Source: UBA6183 sp943372215 (GTDB lineage Bacteria; Bacteroidota; Bacteroidia; UKL13-3). Taken from it: DNA of 64,000 nt. A model generated the notes under the pieces. That model saw only the letters and a list, made by a program, of their open reading frames with translations. It made no database searches and was not told the origin of the DNA. The first letter of the stretch is position 1; every line of letters begins with the position of its first letter. Positions 7,616 through 17,033 of the stretch are shown in pieces. Made by a program: the position numbers and the translations under genes. The stretch is from the NCBI GenBank assembly GCA_943372215.1, contig CALRXU020000007.1, positions 62,001 to 126,000 of the forward strand, in the 5' to 3' direction.

Positions 7616-9004
7616 ATGAAAAAGTCCCTGTTCACACTTCAGGCAACACGCACACCCTTTACCAAATACTGTTTATTGTGGTTTTCGCTGCTTGCTATTT
7701 CATCAAACAGCTTTGCCCAATACAATTGGACCAAACTAAACGCAGCTCCTTACAACGCAGCAAAGCAGGATGATATTTTCTTTGTGAATAAAGATACAGG
7801 CTGGTCGGTAAACGGCTCAGGGTACATTTACCGCACCAATGATGGCGGGACATCATGGACTGCGCAACTGAACAAACCCGGTACGTTTTTTAGGTGTGTG
7901 GGATTTGTTACTGACTCACTAGGGTTTGCGGGAAACATTGGCACCAATTATTTTCCAGGTGTTACAGATACTGTGCCGCTTTATAAAACAACAGATGGTG
8001 GTAACACATGGCAGCCTATTACCAACTACACAGGGCCAAGGGTAAAGGGTTTGTGCGCCATTAGCATTGCCAAAACGCCATTTATTAACCGCGGAAATTT
8101 AGACCATGAGGTGACCATTTATGCAGCAGGCAGGGTTGGCAGTCCTGCATTTTTAATGAAATCAACGGATAAAGGACAAACCTGGACTTCAAAAGACCTG
8201 AGTGCTTATTGCGCCATGATTACTGATGTGCATTTTTTTAATAAAGATACTGGCTTTGTGTTCGGGGGAACTTCAGGCGATATTGCAGGATCAAGCGCAA
8301 AAATACTTTACACCACCAACGGAGGGGAAACCTTTAGCTCGGTTTACACCTCAACCAGAACCTATGAAATGATTTGGAAAGCCAGTTTCCCTTCCAGAAA
8401 AACAGGGTATGCAACCGTACTGAGTTACGACAATGGCAACCCGAACAGGTATGTTGCAAAAACAACGGATGGGGGCTTAACCTGGACCGAAATACCGCTT
8501 ACCAATTCAGGTAGAAAAGAATTTGGTATTGGGTTTGTAACCGACTCCATAGGATGGGTTGGAACAGATGGTACGGGATATGAAACCACCGATGGAGGAA
8601 CCACTTGGACCACCACCACCCTTGGCTCGTATGCCAATAAAATAAGGATTGTAAAAACCACTGGTGGTTTTGTGGCCTATGCCATTGGACTAAATGTGTA
8701 TAAACTATCAACACTACCAACAGGTTTGGGCGAGTTTAAACAAGATAAATCACTCACCATTTATCCCAACCCCAATGCCGCTAAAGAATTGTTTATTGAG
8801 TTTGAAAACTTAACGATGAACCACGCCAGCATTGAGGTAATAGACTTGCAAGGCAAGGTAACAACTCCCATTTTGGTAAAGGTAGATGAAAAAACAACCA
8901 AGATAGACCTATCAGGTTTTGCATCGGGCACCTACATTTTAAAACTGCATGATAACGGCAAGGTTTACACCGAAAAATTAATTATTGGTGAGGTGAGGCC
9001 TTAA
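7616..9004 (+). CDS. T9SS-secreted YCF48-like repeat protein
   Basis: A 462-residue exported protein. The signal peptide (long, basic start, then LLWFSLLAISSNSFAQ) is followed by a beta-propeller built of sialidase/YCF48-type repeats; six TTDGGxTW-like turns can be counted (for example RTNDGGTSW, KTTDGGNTW, KSTDKGQTW, YTTNGGETF, KTTDGGLTW, ETTDGGTTW). The C-terminal 75 residues are a type A sorting domain (IYPNPN, IEVIDLQGK, SGTYILKL, YTEKLII) that sends the protein through the type IX secretion system. Such proteins are usually cell-surface or released; the ligand is not known. Confidence 0.9.
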   Translation: MKKSLFTLQATRTPFTKYCLLWFSLLAISSNSFAQYNWTKLNAAPYNAAKQDDIFFVNKDTGWSVNGSGYIYRTNDGGTSWTAQLNKPGTFFRCVGFVTDSLGFAGNIGTNYFPGVTDTVPLYKTTDGGNTWQPITNYTGPRVKGLCAISIAKTPFINRGNLDHEVTIYAAGRVGSPAFLMKSTDKGQTWTSKDLSAYCAMITDVHFFNKDTGFVFGGTSGDIAGSSAKILYTTNGGETFSSVYTSTRTYEMIWKASFPSRKTGYATVLSYDNGNPNRYVAKTTDGGLTWTEIPLTNSGRKEFGIGFVTDSIGWVGTDGTGYETTDGGTTWTTTTLGSYANKIRIVKTTGGFVAYAIGLNVYKLSTLPTGLGEFKQDKSLTIYPNPNAAKELFIEFENLTMNHASIEVIDLQGKVTTPILVKVDEKTTKIDLSGFASGTYILKLHDNGKVYTEKLIIGEVRP

Positions 9005-9079
9005 ATGGCAGTGTAATTGGCAAAAAACGGAATTGAGGACTTCACGTTAAATAATTCGTAGTTTTTCATAAATTTCCGC

Positions 9080-9643
9080 ATGAAAAAAATTACGGAACTC
9101 ACTGAGGTAAAATGGCGAACTGTCTATAGAAAAGATGCTTATGGAAACCGTGAAAGAGATTCAGAAGAATACATCGCAAAGCGGCCCGTAAAAAGCATTG
9201 CTTACGGGCCGAGATTCGGCCATTTTATGATTGATTTTATTGCTTTTCAAGTCATCATTTATTTGGTTGATTATTTGTTGCTAATGCTCATTAACCTCAC
9301 CAGTTTTAATATTAGTTTAAACCTCACTCTTGTTTTATTCAGCAGGATTGTGCTCTTATTTCTATACCCAACTCTTTATGCTTTCTGCGAATACAAATGG
9401 CAAAAAACACCAGGAAAGTTTTTAACCAAAACCTTGGTGATAGATGAATATGGCAATAAACCAAACTTAAGGGCAATTGTATTAAGATCACTCATTAGGC
9501 TTGTTCCCTTTGAACCTTTCTCTTGCTTAAGCGATACCTACAGCAAAGGCTGGCATGACAGGTGGTCTAAAACATGGGTTGTTGATGAAGATGAATTGAA
9601 CACGATTAGAACATTGCAGGCTGAACAAACCGAAGCTGATTAA
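9080..9643 (+). CDS. RDD-family inner-membrane protein
   Basis: A 187-residue protein with the RDD domain: GPRFGHFMIDFIAF with the Arg and Asp in the first membrane segment, two further hydrophobic segments (about 55-80 and 85-105), a KTPGKFLTKTLVIDEYGN loop and the GWHDRWSKTWVV end. The family is poorly understood; some members are linked to ion transport. The first 30 residues are hydrophilic. It stands alone, 76 bp downstream of the T9SS protein. Confidence 0.87.
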   Translation: MKKITELTEVKWRTVYRKDAYGNRERDSEEYIAKRPVKSIAYGPRFGHFMIDFIAFQVIIYLVDYLLLMLINLTSFNISLNLTLVLFSRIVLLFLYPTLYAFCEYKWQKTPGKFLTKTLVIDEYGNKPNLRAIVLRSLIRLVPFEPFSCLSDTYSKGWHDRWSKTWVVDEDELNTIRTLQAEQTEAD

Positions 9644-9762
9644 CTGAACCAACAGACTGCCCAAAAAAAAATATTGGACAATACCCGAATTTATATTGCA
9701 TCCTTTAAAATTGATGCTACTTAAACTTGTTTAATTCACTACCACTCTAAATTATTGCCTTT

Positions 9763-10158
9763 ATGAGAGCATTTCTCTTTTTGCTAATTGTTTGCCTATT
9801 TACTTTTTGTGCTGAAAAACACCTCCCAACGGGTGATTTCACAAATGAGGTACTTGACCTAACTATTCAACAATCAAACAACGAAGGCATTGAATTTACA
9901 GACCTATATGACACACTTGCTGCTACAATTGCCAACGATAAAAATGAAACCTTAAAACTGGTAGAAAGGCTAAAAACTAAAGGTTTTAAAGTAACCAGTT
10001 GGGGCCGCGGAAACCATACACTCGGACCTAGGCTAGTTACTGTAACATTGGTAAATGAAAATTGCCAGTGCAAAGTTACCAAAATATATTATGCCACAAA
10101 CCAAACTGATGCTTACCAAATTACCGAAAGAATAAGCTGTGAAAAGACTTTAAAATAA
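9763..10158 (+). CDS. Small lipoprotein of unknown function
   Basis: A 131-residue protein with a short signal peptide ending in LFTFC (Cys16), a lipobox. The mature part has a helix-rich first half (KNETLKLVERLKTKGFKVTSWGRGN) and a strand-rich end with a CQC pair and a third cysteine near the C-terminus. Family not recognised. It opens a run of five exported orphan proteins (9763-13389). Confidence 0.65.
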   Translation: MRAFLFLLIVCLFTFCAEKHLPTGDFTNEVLDLTIQQSNNEGIEFTDLYDTLAATIANDKNETLKLVERLKTKGFKVTSWGRGNHTLGPRLVTVTLVNENCQCKVTKIYYATNQTDAYQITERISCEKTLK

Positions 10159-10214
10159 AGCAATTGGGGTGTCTATGGTTTCTATTTCTTCATATACAGA
10201 ATAACTAAAATAAA

Positions 10215-10222
10215 TAATTTTG
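10215..10222 (+). promoter_or_regulatory. Possible -7 promoter element
   Basis: TAATTTTG fits the Bacteroidota -7 consensus TAnnTTTG and lies about 73 bp before the ATG at 10295. No matching -33 TTTG is evident, so this is weak. Confidence 0.3.
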
Positions 10223-10294
10223 TATATTTAAACCACGATATTGGGATAAAAAAGTATAAAGATAAACACAACTTAAATACCCTTTTACATTGGT

Positions 10295-11005
10295 ATGAAA
10301 ACATTAAAATTAAGTATCGCATTTCTATTTACTTTACAGAGCTTTACATTCAATCGTTCAGTAAACGGAATTGGGCAATATCTTATTAAAGAAAAAGAAA
10401 CCATTTTTTTTTCAATCATACCGACACGAGACTTAGAAGTGAATTGGATGAATACTAAAAAAGCAGGTTATGACGGAATCAAGTATGAAATTAATTTAGA
10501 TACTGCCCATAACATAACCGTGCAAAACATTTCTCAAGCTACTGGCCCCAAACAAGATGAGCTTGTTATCTTTGGGTGCTCCGGAAGCTTAACAAAACTT
10601 AAAGAAAACCTGTCAATCTCATTTATAAAATACCGAAAGAAATACTTCCTAATCAATCTAGATAATTCAACCCTAGTTGGAACTTTTGATAGCATTATTC
10701 GTGTTGAGTTAAAAGCCGAAACACTAAAAGGAAAACCAGCAGCATATTACTGCACGCAAAAAGAAGGTTTAGAAAGAGATACGAAAGAAAAAACTGCGTC
10801 TACGATAAACAAGCCTCTACTTTCTGTTCATATAAGGGCAGTTCCTTCCAACATAAAGAAAAAAGAGTTAGATGCCAAAAAACATCCTCCACATACCATT
10901 GGGCAGTTCACAAAAATAGAGGTTGAAATTCAAAGAGGGAGAACGCTCACGTTTCCCCAAGGTTCTTATATTTTATGCGAAGGAGATTCGCTTTCATTGC
11001 AATAA
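10295..11005 (+). CDS. Exported protein of unknown function
   Basis: A 236-residue protein starting with a signal-peptide-like segment (MKTLKLSIAFLFTLQSFTF). The body is beta-rich and lysine-rich, ending with a compact strand motif (TFPQGSYILCEGDSLSL). No domain is recognised. It belongs to the run of exported orphan genes with wide spacing, which may each have their own promoter. Confidence 0.6.
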   Translation: MKTLKLSIAFLFTLQSFTFNRSVNGIGQYLIKEKETIFFSIIPTRDLEVNWMNTKKAGYDGIKYEINLDTAHNITVQNISQATGPKQDELVIFGCSGSLTKLKENLSISFIKYRKKYFLINLDNSTLVGTFDSIIRVELKAETLKGKPAAYYCTQKEGLERDTKEKTASTINKPLLSVHIRAVPSNIKKKELDAKKHPPHTIGQFTKIEVEIQRGRTLTFPQGSYILCEGDSLSLQ

Positions 11006-11109
11006 TTTATGAGATCTAATAACGTTAAACATATTTGATTTAGGCTTTGGTAAAATCTTTTATAAATAACTTACAAGCAATTATACCAGTTGCAAATTTT
11101 AAAGCAGTA

Positions 11110-11742
11110 ATGAGTGTGCCATTTTTAACAATTAGGCCAATATTAATCATTATACTTTTATTTTCTGGTCAGTGTGTTCTTGCCCAAAGCGATACCGTTA
11201 CCGTTAGAAAAAAACACGCCAATAATCACCACGCATTGTTTATGATTCCTACATCTGATACAATATGGAAATCATTGACTATTCAACAAAAATGGTTATT
11301 TCTATCTGATAGCGTTGGCGGATGTTTAACTGGCGGAGAGTACTGCACCAATTCAACCTGCGGACAGCCTGAATGTTGTTTTAATAGAAACACTTATTGG
11401 TATAATTTTCTGCGGTTGCCACAGGATTCATTAGTAACTCATTTAATCAATGAATTATCCAATAATAAATTAAGTAAAGTTCACACCTGCCCATATTTTG
11501 TTGCCACGAAAGGCGAACTTGCTACCTATTGCCTGCAACATGTTTTAAAAGTGAATTGGTATGACTTAGACAAGAGCTATGAAGAATACCATAACGGAAA
11601 ATTAAAACCAAAAGAAGATTTTTACTCTTTACAAGAAGTGTTACAGAAATTACTTGCCAATAAAAAGGAATTTCAAAAAATGAAATATCTTTGGACAACA
11701 CTAAGCTACAAATCACTCGAAATAAACCTAAATAAAAAATAA
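11110..11742 (+). CDS. Exported cysteine-rich protein of unknown function
   Basis: A 210-residue protein from the ATG at 11110. An in-frame TTG at 11047 would add 21 residues ahead of the signal peptide, so the ATG is preferred: it leads into TIRPILIIILLFSGQCVLAQ, a good signal peptide. The mature part has a striking cysteine cluster, GGCLTGGEYCTNSTCGQPECCFN (near residues 70-90), possibly disulfide-bonded or metal-binding, and a further CPYF and YCLQ. The C-terminal third is helical and lysine-rich. No family is assigned. Confidence 0.6.
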   Translation: MSVPFLTIRPILIIILLFSGQCVLAQSDTVTVRKKHANNHHALFMIPTSDTIWKSLTIQQKWLFLSDSVGGCLTGGEYCTNSTCGQPECCFNRNTYWYNFLRLPQDSLVTHLINELSNNKLSKVHTCPYFVATKGELATYCLQHVLKVNWYDLDKSYEEYHNGKLKPKEDFYSLQEVLQKLLANKKEFQKMKYLWTTLSYKSLEINLNKK

Positions 11743-11793
11743 GAATCAAAATCGTACCCCCATTTATAAACTACCCTCGACCTTAAATAACCA

Positions 11794-12693
11794 ATGAAAA
11801 AAAAAGTATTTACATTTCTTGCAATCTTCTTTACCTATCTAGCTACTGGGCAAACACCAGTCAATCAAAAAATGATTGACCTAGGCAAAATTTACAAAGA
11901 CTATATGTTTCGTAATGAGCCCACAAAAGACGTGTTGAAAGATGCCGAAACGGGAGTTCCAGAAAACTTAAAAGCAGCAACCGATTTTATTCTCCAAACC
12001 ATAACAACCAAAAATAAGCTTTTAACAGCGACCTATTTATCAAGACCAGAAGACGCAGTACTAAAACAGATTTATATCATACGGGCAATTGATAACAATC
12101 TAAGAGAAGAAGATCAAGTCAATCCCATTAAACTGATTGATAGCCTATCAAGTCAAGAAATACCTACCTATGAATTGTTAGATAACTACTACGAAATGTT
12201 ATTTACTGCTGTTGGTAATAAGAATCAACCATTTAATCTTTCAAAGATTAATTTTAACATGAAAGAATATCGCTTAAAAGACGATACCGAAAAAGGAATT
12301 ATGTTTTTGCGCTGTGTAGATTATTGCGGCAAAACAATTTGGGGGTATATGAACATTGTAAAACCACCTAACACCAAGGAAGCTTACAAGTACATCAAGA
12401 AATTTCCTAAGTTTAATGGCCGAGCATACTTCCAATACACTGATTTTTATTTTCCTGATTTTGAAATGACTATTATCAAGGACAAAGGGGTTCAAAGCTA
12501 TAAAAGCTATTACCTGAATTTGTTCTACGGAACACTGCTATCGCATTTGATTTGCCTAAAAAATGAAGGAGGATCAGAAGACGAGAAAAATGACCTGCTG
12601 CTTGGTTCCATTCTGAGAGAACAAAATCTCTATAAATACACCAAATATAAAAAGACATTGGAAGAAATTTTTAAAGTGCAAAAAGTTGAATAA
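11794..12693 (+). CDS. Exported alpha-helical protein of unknown function
   Basis: A 299-residue protein with a signal peptide (MKKKVFTFLAIFFTYLATGQ). The rest looks all-helical, with TPR-like spacing in the middle (NPIKLIDSLSSQEIPTYELLDNYYEMLF) and an RCVDYCGKT motif near residue 175. It is probably periplasmic. No catalytic motif can be pointed to. It begins 51 bp after the cysteine-rich gene. Confidence 0.65.
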   Translation: MKKKVFTFLAIFFTYLATGQTPVNQKMIDLGKIYKDYMFRNEPTKDVLKDAETGVPENLKAATDFILQTITTKNKLLTATYLSRPEDAVLKQIYIIRAIDNNLREEDQVNPIKLIDSLSSQEIPTYELLDNYYEMLFTAVGNKNQPFNLSKINFNMKEYRLKDDTEKGIMFLRCVDYCGKTIWGYMNIVKPPNTKEAYKYIKKFPKFNGRAYFQYTDFYFPDFEMTIIKDKGVQSYKSYYLNLFYGTLLSHLICLKNEGGSEDEKNDLLLGSILREQNLYKYTKYKKTLEEIFKVQKVE

Positions 12694-12801
12694 TGGCACT
12701 AAATATTTGATAAAAAGGCACTTTCATGTAAACAAAATTACACTTCGTGTTTTTCTGGTTATGGCTTCATCACCAACATTAACCAAAAATAAATTACCAT
12801 C

Positions 12802-13389
12802 ATGATTAAACAACTTATTAAACCCTTATGCCTTTTAAGTATCGTCATTCTAATGACAGGTGCTACTTCATTGCCATCAAAAAAATACCAAATTGAAATT
12901 ATACAAGATGGCAAGGCTGTTGAGGTTAATGACTCCACAGTTGAATTAAAAAAAGAACCCTTTCAAATTAAAGTAACCCTAAAAAATCATGAGGGTGTTT
13001 TTATGAGTGCCTCATTTAATAGGGATTATTACGATACGAAGGAACGTGAGGAAATAAAAGATTATAAATGGCTAAATTCCAAAGCAAGGGCCGAAAGTAA
13101 CTTTAACGCAGACCAAGAATTGGCTATTCATGATGAAAATTTATCTTACCTGTTTTATGAGAAAGAATTAGACTGGCACCGGTTTGACAAAGAAATTATA
13201 GTGAATAAAAAAGAAGTGATTGGAACAAAGACCATCAAAAAATTGTTTGTTGAAAGCACCCAAGAAACCATTGATCTAAAAGATGTTGATAAGCCCGTTT
13301 ATCTTTTCTTTTTTGCCACAAAAAAATGGAAAAGTGGCAAAACGCCTCGTGAATTAGGGCGCATCAAGTTGAAACTGGTGTGGAAATAA
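12802..13389 (+). CDS. Exported protein of unknown function
   Basis: A 195-residue protein with a signal peptide (LLSIVILMTGATSLPS). The mature part starts as a beta sandwich (KYQIEIIQDGKAVEVNDSTVELKKEPFQIKV) and ends in basic strands. No known family. It is the last of the five exported orphan genes, and precedes the lipid-type gene set at 13485 by about 95 bp. Confidence 0.6.
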   Translation: MIKQLIKPLCLLSIVILMTGATSLPSKKYQIEIIQDGKAVEVNDSTVELKKEPFQIKVTLKNHEGVFMSASFNRDYYDTKEREEIKDYKWLNSKARAESNFNADQELAIHDENLSYLFYEKELDWHRFDKEIIVNKKEVIGTKTIKKLFVESTQETIDLKDVDKPVYLFFFATKKWKSGKTPRELGRIKLKLVWK

Positions 13390-13484
13390 TTCCTGAACAA
13401 CTACTCTTGAACTGTTATTGAATTAGGCAGCACTGTAAACTTTGACAAAAAACAGACACTAAATAGCGGATATTTGTGGCATTG

Positions 13485-14225
13485 ATGTTATTTCAGCAAC
13501 AAATAAACTACCTGATTTATGAGGCCTCATATGGCCTGGTATTTGGCCTGAGCCTTGGTTATTTTCTGCTGCTGTATATTGGCCTTGCTCCGCTGTTTAA
13601 TGCTACCTGTAAGTTATTGCACCGCTACAACAAGTTATCTAAAATTACCGCAATGGATGCTGATAGCAAGCAGCTAAAAAGGGAGATTAAACATTCCATA
13701 AACAGCATTATTATTTTTGCGGCTTCTGCCCTACCCATTATATACTTAATCAGAAGTGGCATCATCCAACTTTTGCCCGATAACATCACCAATGCCATGC
13801 TAGGTATTGTGTTGTTAACGCTATGGAATGAATGTTACTTTTTTATGGTACACCGCCTGATGCATTACCCATGGTGGATGAAACATGTTCACTACATCCA
13901 CCACCAATCAAAAGTGCCAACCGTTTATTCGGTGTACAGCTTTCATTGGATAGAAGCATTTTTATTGGGTTCGGTTCAGTTGGTTATTTTACCCATTGTG
14001 CCTATCTCAGCCGTAGCCATTTTTGTTTATCCATTAACCAGTGTATTGTTAAACTATGCTGGGCATTGCAACTACCGCTTTGGCAATGGCACTGGTAAGG
14101 GCTGGCAATTGTTTGGCACCCACCATAACGAGCATCACCATAAAGGCCGCAAAAACTATGGATTTGCCCTGAATATTTTTGATACCCTATTGTCTAAAAT
14201 AAAAAATCGCCCTCACTCCACATGA
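13485..14225 (+). CDS. Fatty acid hydroxylase / sterol desaturase superfamily membrane protein
   Basis: A 246-residue integral membrane protein with the histidine clusters of the diiron hydroxylase superfamily (PF04116): HRLMH, HYIHHQS, HCN, and HHNEHHHKG. Four or so hydrophobic segments surround them. In this family two irons bound by the histidines hydroxylate or desaturate lipid chains at the membrane face. The ATG at 13485 is preferred; a GTG nine bases earlier is also in frame. Its stop overlaps the start of the ketosynthase gene (ATGA, 14222-14225), so the two are translationally coupled and probably act on the same lipid. Confidence 0.9.
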   Translation: MLFQQQINYLIYEASYGLVFGLSLGYFLLLYIGLAPLFNATCKLLHRYNKLSKITAMDADSKQLKREIKHSINSIIIFAASALPIIYLIRSGIIQLLPDNITNAMLGIVLLTLWNECYFFMVHRLMHYPWWMKHVHYIHHQSKVPTVYSVYSFHWIEAFLLGSVQLVILPIVPISAVAIFVYPLTSVLLNYAGHCNYRFGNGTGKGWQLFGTHHNEHHHKGRKNYGFALNIFDTLLSKIKNRPHST

Positions 14226-16072
14226 AAAACACATACATTACCAGCGCAGGTATTTTCCTCCCCAACCAACCCATATCTAATAACGAGATGGAAGACTACT
14301 TAGGGAGATTATACGGAGAAAGCAGTGTTGTTAAACCACGGATTCTAAAACAGAACGGCATTGTACAACGGTATTACGCCATTGATAAAAACCAGCAAAG
14401 TACCCACAGCAATGCAGCATTGGCTATAAAAGCCATTGAAGCAGCCATTGCCAAAAGTGAGCTGCGTTTAACAGATATTGAGCTATTGAATACCGGAACA
14501 ACACAAGGCGATTTACCCATTCCTGGATTTGCAAGCATGGTGCATGCAGGATTGGCAATACCGCGGTGTGAGGTGGCAAGTTTTCAAAGTGTTTGCGCCA
14601 GTGGCATGATGGCTTTAAAAAATGCTTATACCCAAATTAAAAGCGGTGAAAAAAACAACGCCATTTGTGTTGGAAGTGAATTTGCCAGCAGGTTGTTTAA
14701 AGCATCGCGGTTTGAAGCACAACAAGTAAAATCATTGCCTTTTGATACGGAGTTTTTGCGGTGGATGCTTTCAGATGGTGCAGGTGCCTTGGTACTGGAA
14801 AATAAAAAAAGCCAAAAAGGCCTTTCGTTAAAAATAGAATGGGTTGACATTAAATCGCATGCCAATGAATTTCCAGTGTGCATGTATGCAGGAAAAACTG
14901 ACAATACAAATGAACAGGAACAAACCTGGTTAGATTATCCTGATTATGAAACTGCATCACAAAAAGGGGCATTAAACCTGCAACAGGATGTGCGGCTGCT
15001 GGACAAAGTGGTACAGATTGGCGTTGCACATTACTTTGATCTGATTGACCAAGGCAAGATTAAAAAAGACCATATTGATTGGTTATGTTGCCATTATTCT
15101 TCTGAAGTGTTTAAACAGCCCATCATGGAATTGATGCAAAAAGGTGGTGGGGCTATTGCAGCAGAAAAATGGTTTAGCAATTTAACTACAAAAGGCAACA
15201 CGGGGTCTGCATCTATATTTATTATGTTAGAAGAGCTGATGTACTCAGGCAAATTAAAAAAAGGTGACACCATTTTATGCATGGTGCCTGAGAGCGGCAG
15301 GTTTATTACCTCTTTTATGCTACTAACAGTTGAAGAACCAGACATGGCTAAGAATATTGTTTTTCCCTTAAGAGAAGTGGCATCACCGGAATTGGTGGTG
15401 GATAAAAATGAAACTTCTGAATGGCTGGTTAGGCAACTCACGCAAATCTGGATCGATTTTGAAACGGCACTACTTAAAGTACCTGTTGTTACCAAGATAC
15501 ATGCAGGAAAATTGAGCTTGGCTGATTATAAACTACTGCTTTGTGATTTGCGCCAACAAGTGATTGATGGTTCGCAATGGATATCCAGGGCTGCCTCAAA
15601 CATTGATATTGATTTGTTTGAATTGCGATCTGCATTTATTGGACACACCGCAGCAGAGCATAAAGATTATCAAATACTGGAACGCAACTTTGTGAATCTG
15701 GGTGAACCATTAATCAACATCCAACAAAGGGAAAAAAACATTGGCAGCGTGGCCTTGTCTGCATTTATGTTTCAACAGGCCAGTAAACCAAACCCCGTTG
15801 ATTTGTTGGGATCTATGTTTATTATTGAAGGAATTGGCAAACGACTGGCAGCATACTGGGGACTTATGATTAAAGAACAACTCGCATTGCATGATGACCA
15901 GGTTTCGTTTTTTACCTATCATGGTGTAGCCGATGAAAATCATTTTCATAAATTAGAAAAAGCTTTAAACCACCCCAGCATGAATATGGATATTGCTAAA
16001 AAAATTGCCAAAACAGCTAAAACTACGGCCAAACTCTACCAATTGCAACTAGAAGAATTGGGCAATTACTAA
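14222..16072 (+). CDS. Ketosynthase III (FabH-like) fused to a heme-oxygenase-like diiron-type domain
   Basis: A 616-residue two-part protein. Residues 1 to about 380 are a beta-ketoacyl-ACP synthase III fold with an intact triad: C125 in SVCASGMMAL, H291 in CCHYSSE and N326 in KGNTGSAS. It should therefore condense an acyl thioester with a malonyl unit, or transfer an acyl group. Residues about 395-616 are all-helical and resemble heme-oxygenase-like / iron-containing redox enzymes (HDO group, as in UndA or BesC). Candidate metal ligands are H475, E479, H480, E536, H567, D571 and H574. The two-domain order is unusual. The gene is coupled to the upstream membrane hydroxylase and lies 19 bp before the gene at 16092. 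The triad is seen directly; the diiron role is inference from the fold-like pattern. Confidence 0.82.
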   Translation: MKNTYITSAGIFLPNQPISNNEMEDYLGRLYGESSVVKPRILKQNGIVQRYYAIDKNQQSTHSNAALAIKAIEAAIAKSELRLTDIELLNTGTTQGDLPIPGFASMVHAGLAIPRCEVASFQSVCASGMMALKNAYTQIKSGEKNNAICVGSEFASRLFKASRFEAQQVKSLPFDTEFLRWMLSDGAGALVLENKKSQKGLSLKIEWVDIKSHANEFPVCMYAGKTDNTNEQEQTWLDYPDYETASQKGALNLQQDVRLLDKVVQIGVAHYFDLIDQGKIKKDHIDWLCCHYSSEVFKQPIMELMQKGGGAIAAEKWFSNLTTKGNTGSASIFIMLEELMYSGKLKKGDTILCMVPESGRFITSFMLLTVEEPDMAKNIVFPLREVASPELVVDKNETSEWLVRQLTQIWIDFETALLKVPVVTKIHAGKLSLADYKLLLCDLRQQVIDGSQWISRAASNIDIDLFELRSAFIGHTAAEHKDYQILERNFVNLGEPLINIQQREKNIGSVALSAFMFQQASKPNPVDLLGSMFIIEGIGKRLAAYWGLMIKEQLALHDDQVSFFTYHGVADENHFHKLEKALNHPSMNMDIAKKIAKTAKTTAKLYQLQLEELGNY

Positions 16073-16091
16073 AAAAACGATAACTTAAAAC

Positions 16092-16997
16092 ATGATTATG
16101 AAAGAGCCCATCAATACCATTTTTTCCCCTCATGATGAAAGAGACCCCAATCCATGGCTTGCCATGTATCTTGATTTAAGTATCCCTATTAATGACACCA
16201 CTAAACTCTGCTTGATGAGAGATAACGATTCAAAAGCAGCCAAGTACTTTCTCCCCTTTATTACGGTTTGGTCTAAAATAACGATGTTTTTTATTCATAT
16301 ATTTAAGTTCTTTTTCCCAAACCTCATCAACTCATCTAAGATACTGCATCGCATACTCGCTTGGGGACTCAAACATTTTGTGAGCCCTGATGCCAATCTT
16401 TTAATTTTTAGGCATTTTCATGTGGGCAGTGAAATTATGGAATTTATTGCCACCAATATTGAAGGCGTAGATGTAAAAACGTCTCCACTAAAACCACATG
16501 ATTTTAATGATGTAAAAGACGACTTATTTTTAAAGCACGACCTTAATCTTTACAATTTTGTAATTAAGTTGAATAAACAACTGAAAGAAAAAAACATTCC
16601 CATTACAGGTAAAAAACCCTTAAACCTAGATATGGTTACACCCGACCAGTTTAACCACATTCAGTTTCCCAAAAAATGGACGAATGTGCTCGACTTGAGA
16701 TCTGCCATAGAATTGTTCACCCCTTTTTACCAACTTTTTTTAACCTCCAATGATTTTGTGCGTGCTTCAAACTCGCTACAGTTAGATGAAACCATTGCCA
16801 TCTATACCTCGCAAATTTTGGGAACACCCGGGCACCTGGGACTTGTAAACAACAAACATCCTATGGTTCCCGAAACCACATTTAGCGCGGCATATAGGCT
16901 GGTGCTTCATGGGCTTGCTGCAGAAACATTGCACGAAATATTGGTGAACATGAAACTGCAACGGATGCAAGATGGTATTATGACACCAACAAAATAA
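16092..16997 (+). CDS. Protein of unknown function in the ketosynthase gene set
   Basis: A 301-residue protein with one or two hydrophobic stretches (about 53-80, VWSKITMFFIHIFKFFFPN) but no signal peptide. Short motifs that may matter are RHFHVGSEIMEF near residue 115, HDLNLYNF, and HPMVPETTFSAAYRLVLHGLAAE near the end; the conserved-looking His and Glu residues could bind metal. I believe it belongs to a Bacteroidota-specific DUF that travels with such ketosynthases, but cannot confirm which. It starts 19 bp after the ketosynthase and should be co-transcribed. An ATG two codons later is an alternative start. Confidence 0.7.
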   Translation: MIMKEPINTIFSPHDERDPNPWLAMYLDLSIPINDTTKLCLMRDNDSKAAKYFLPFITVWSKITMFFIHIFKFFFPNLINSSKILHRILAWGLKHFVSPDANLLIFRHFHVGSEIMEFIATNIEGVDVKTSPLKPHDFNDVKDDLFLKHDLNLYNFVIKLNKQLKEKNIPITGKKPLNLDMVTPDQFNHIQFPKKWTNVLDLRSAIELFTPFYQLFLTSNDFVRASNSLQLDETIAIYTSQILGTPGHLGLVNNKHPMVPETTFSAAYRLVLHGLAAETLHEILVNMKLQRMQDGIMTPTK

Positions 16998-17033
16998 GAT
17001 GAGACAATAATATCCTAGTTTTTTTGCCTGCCA

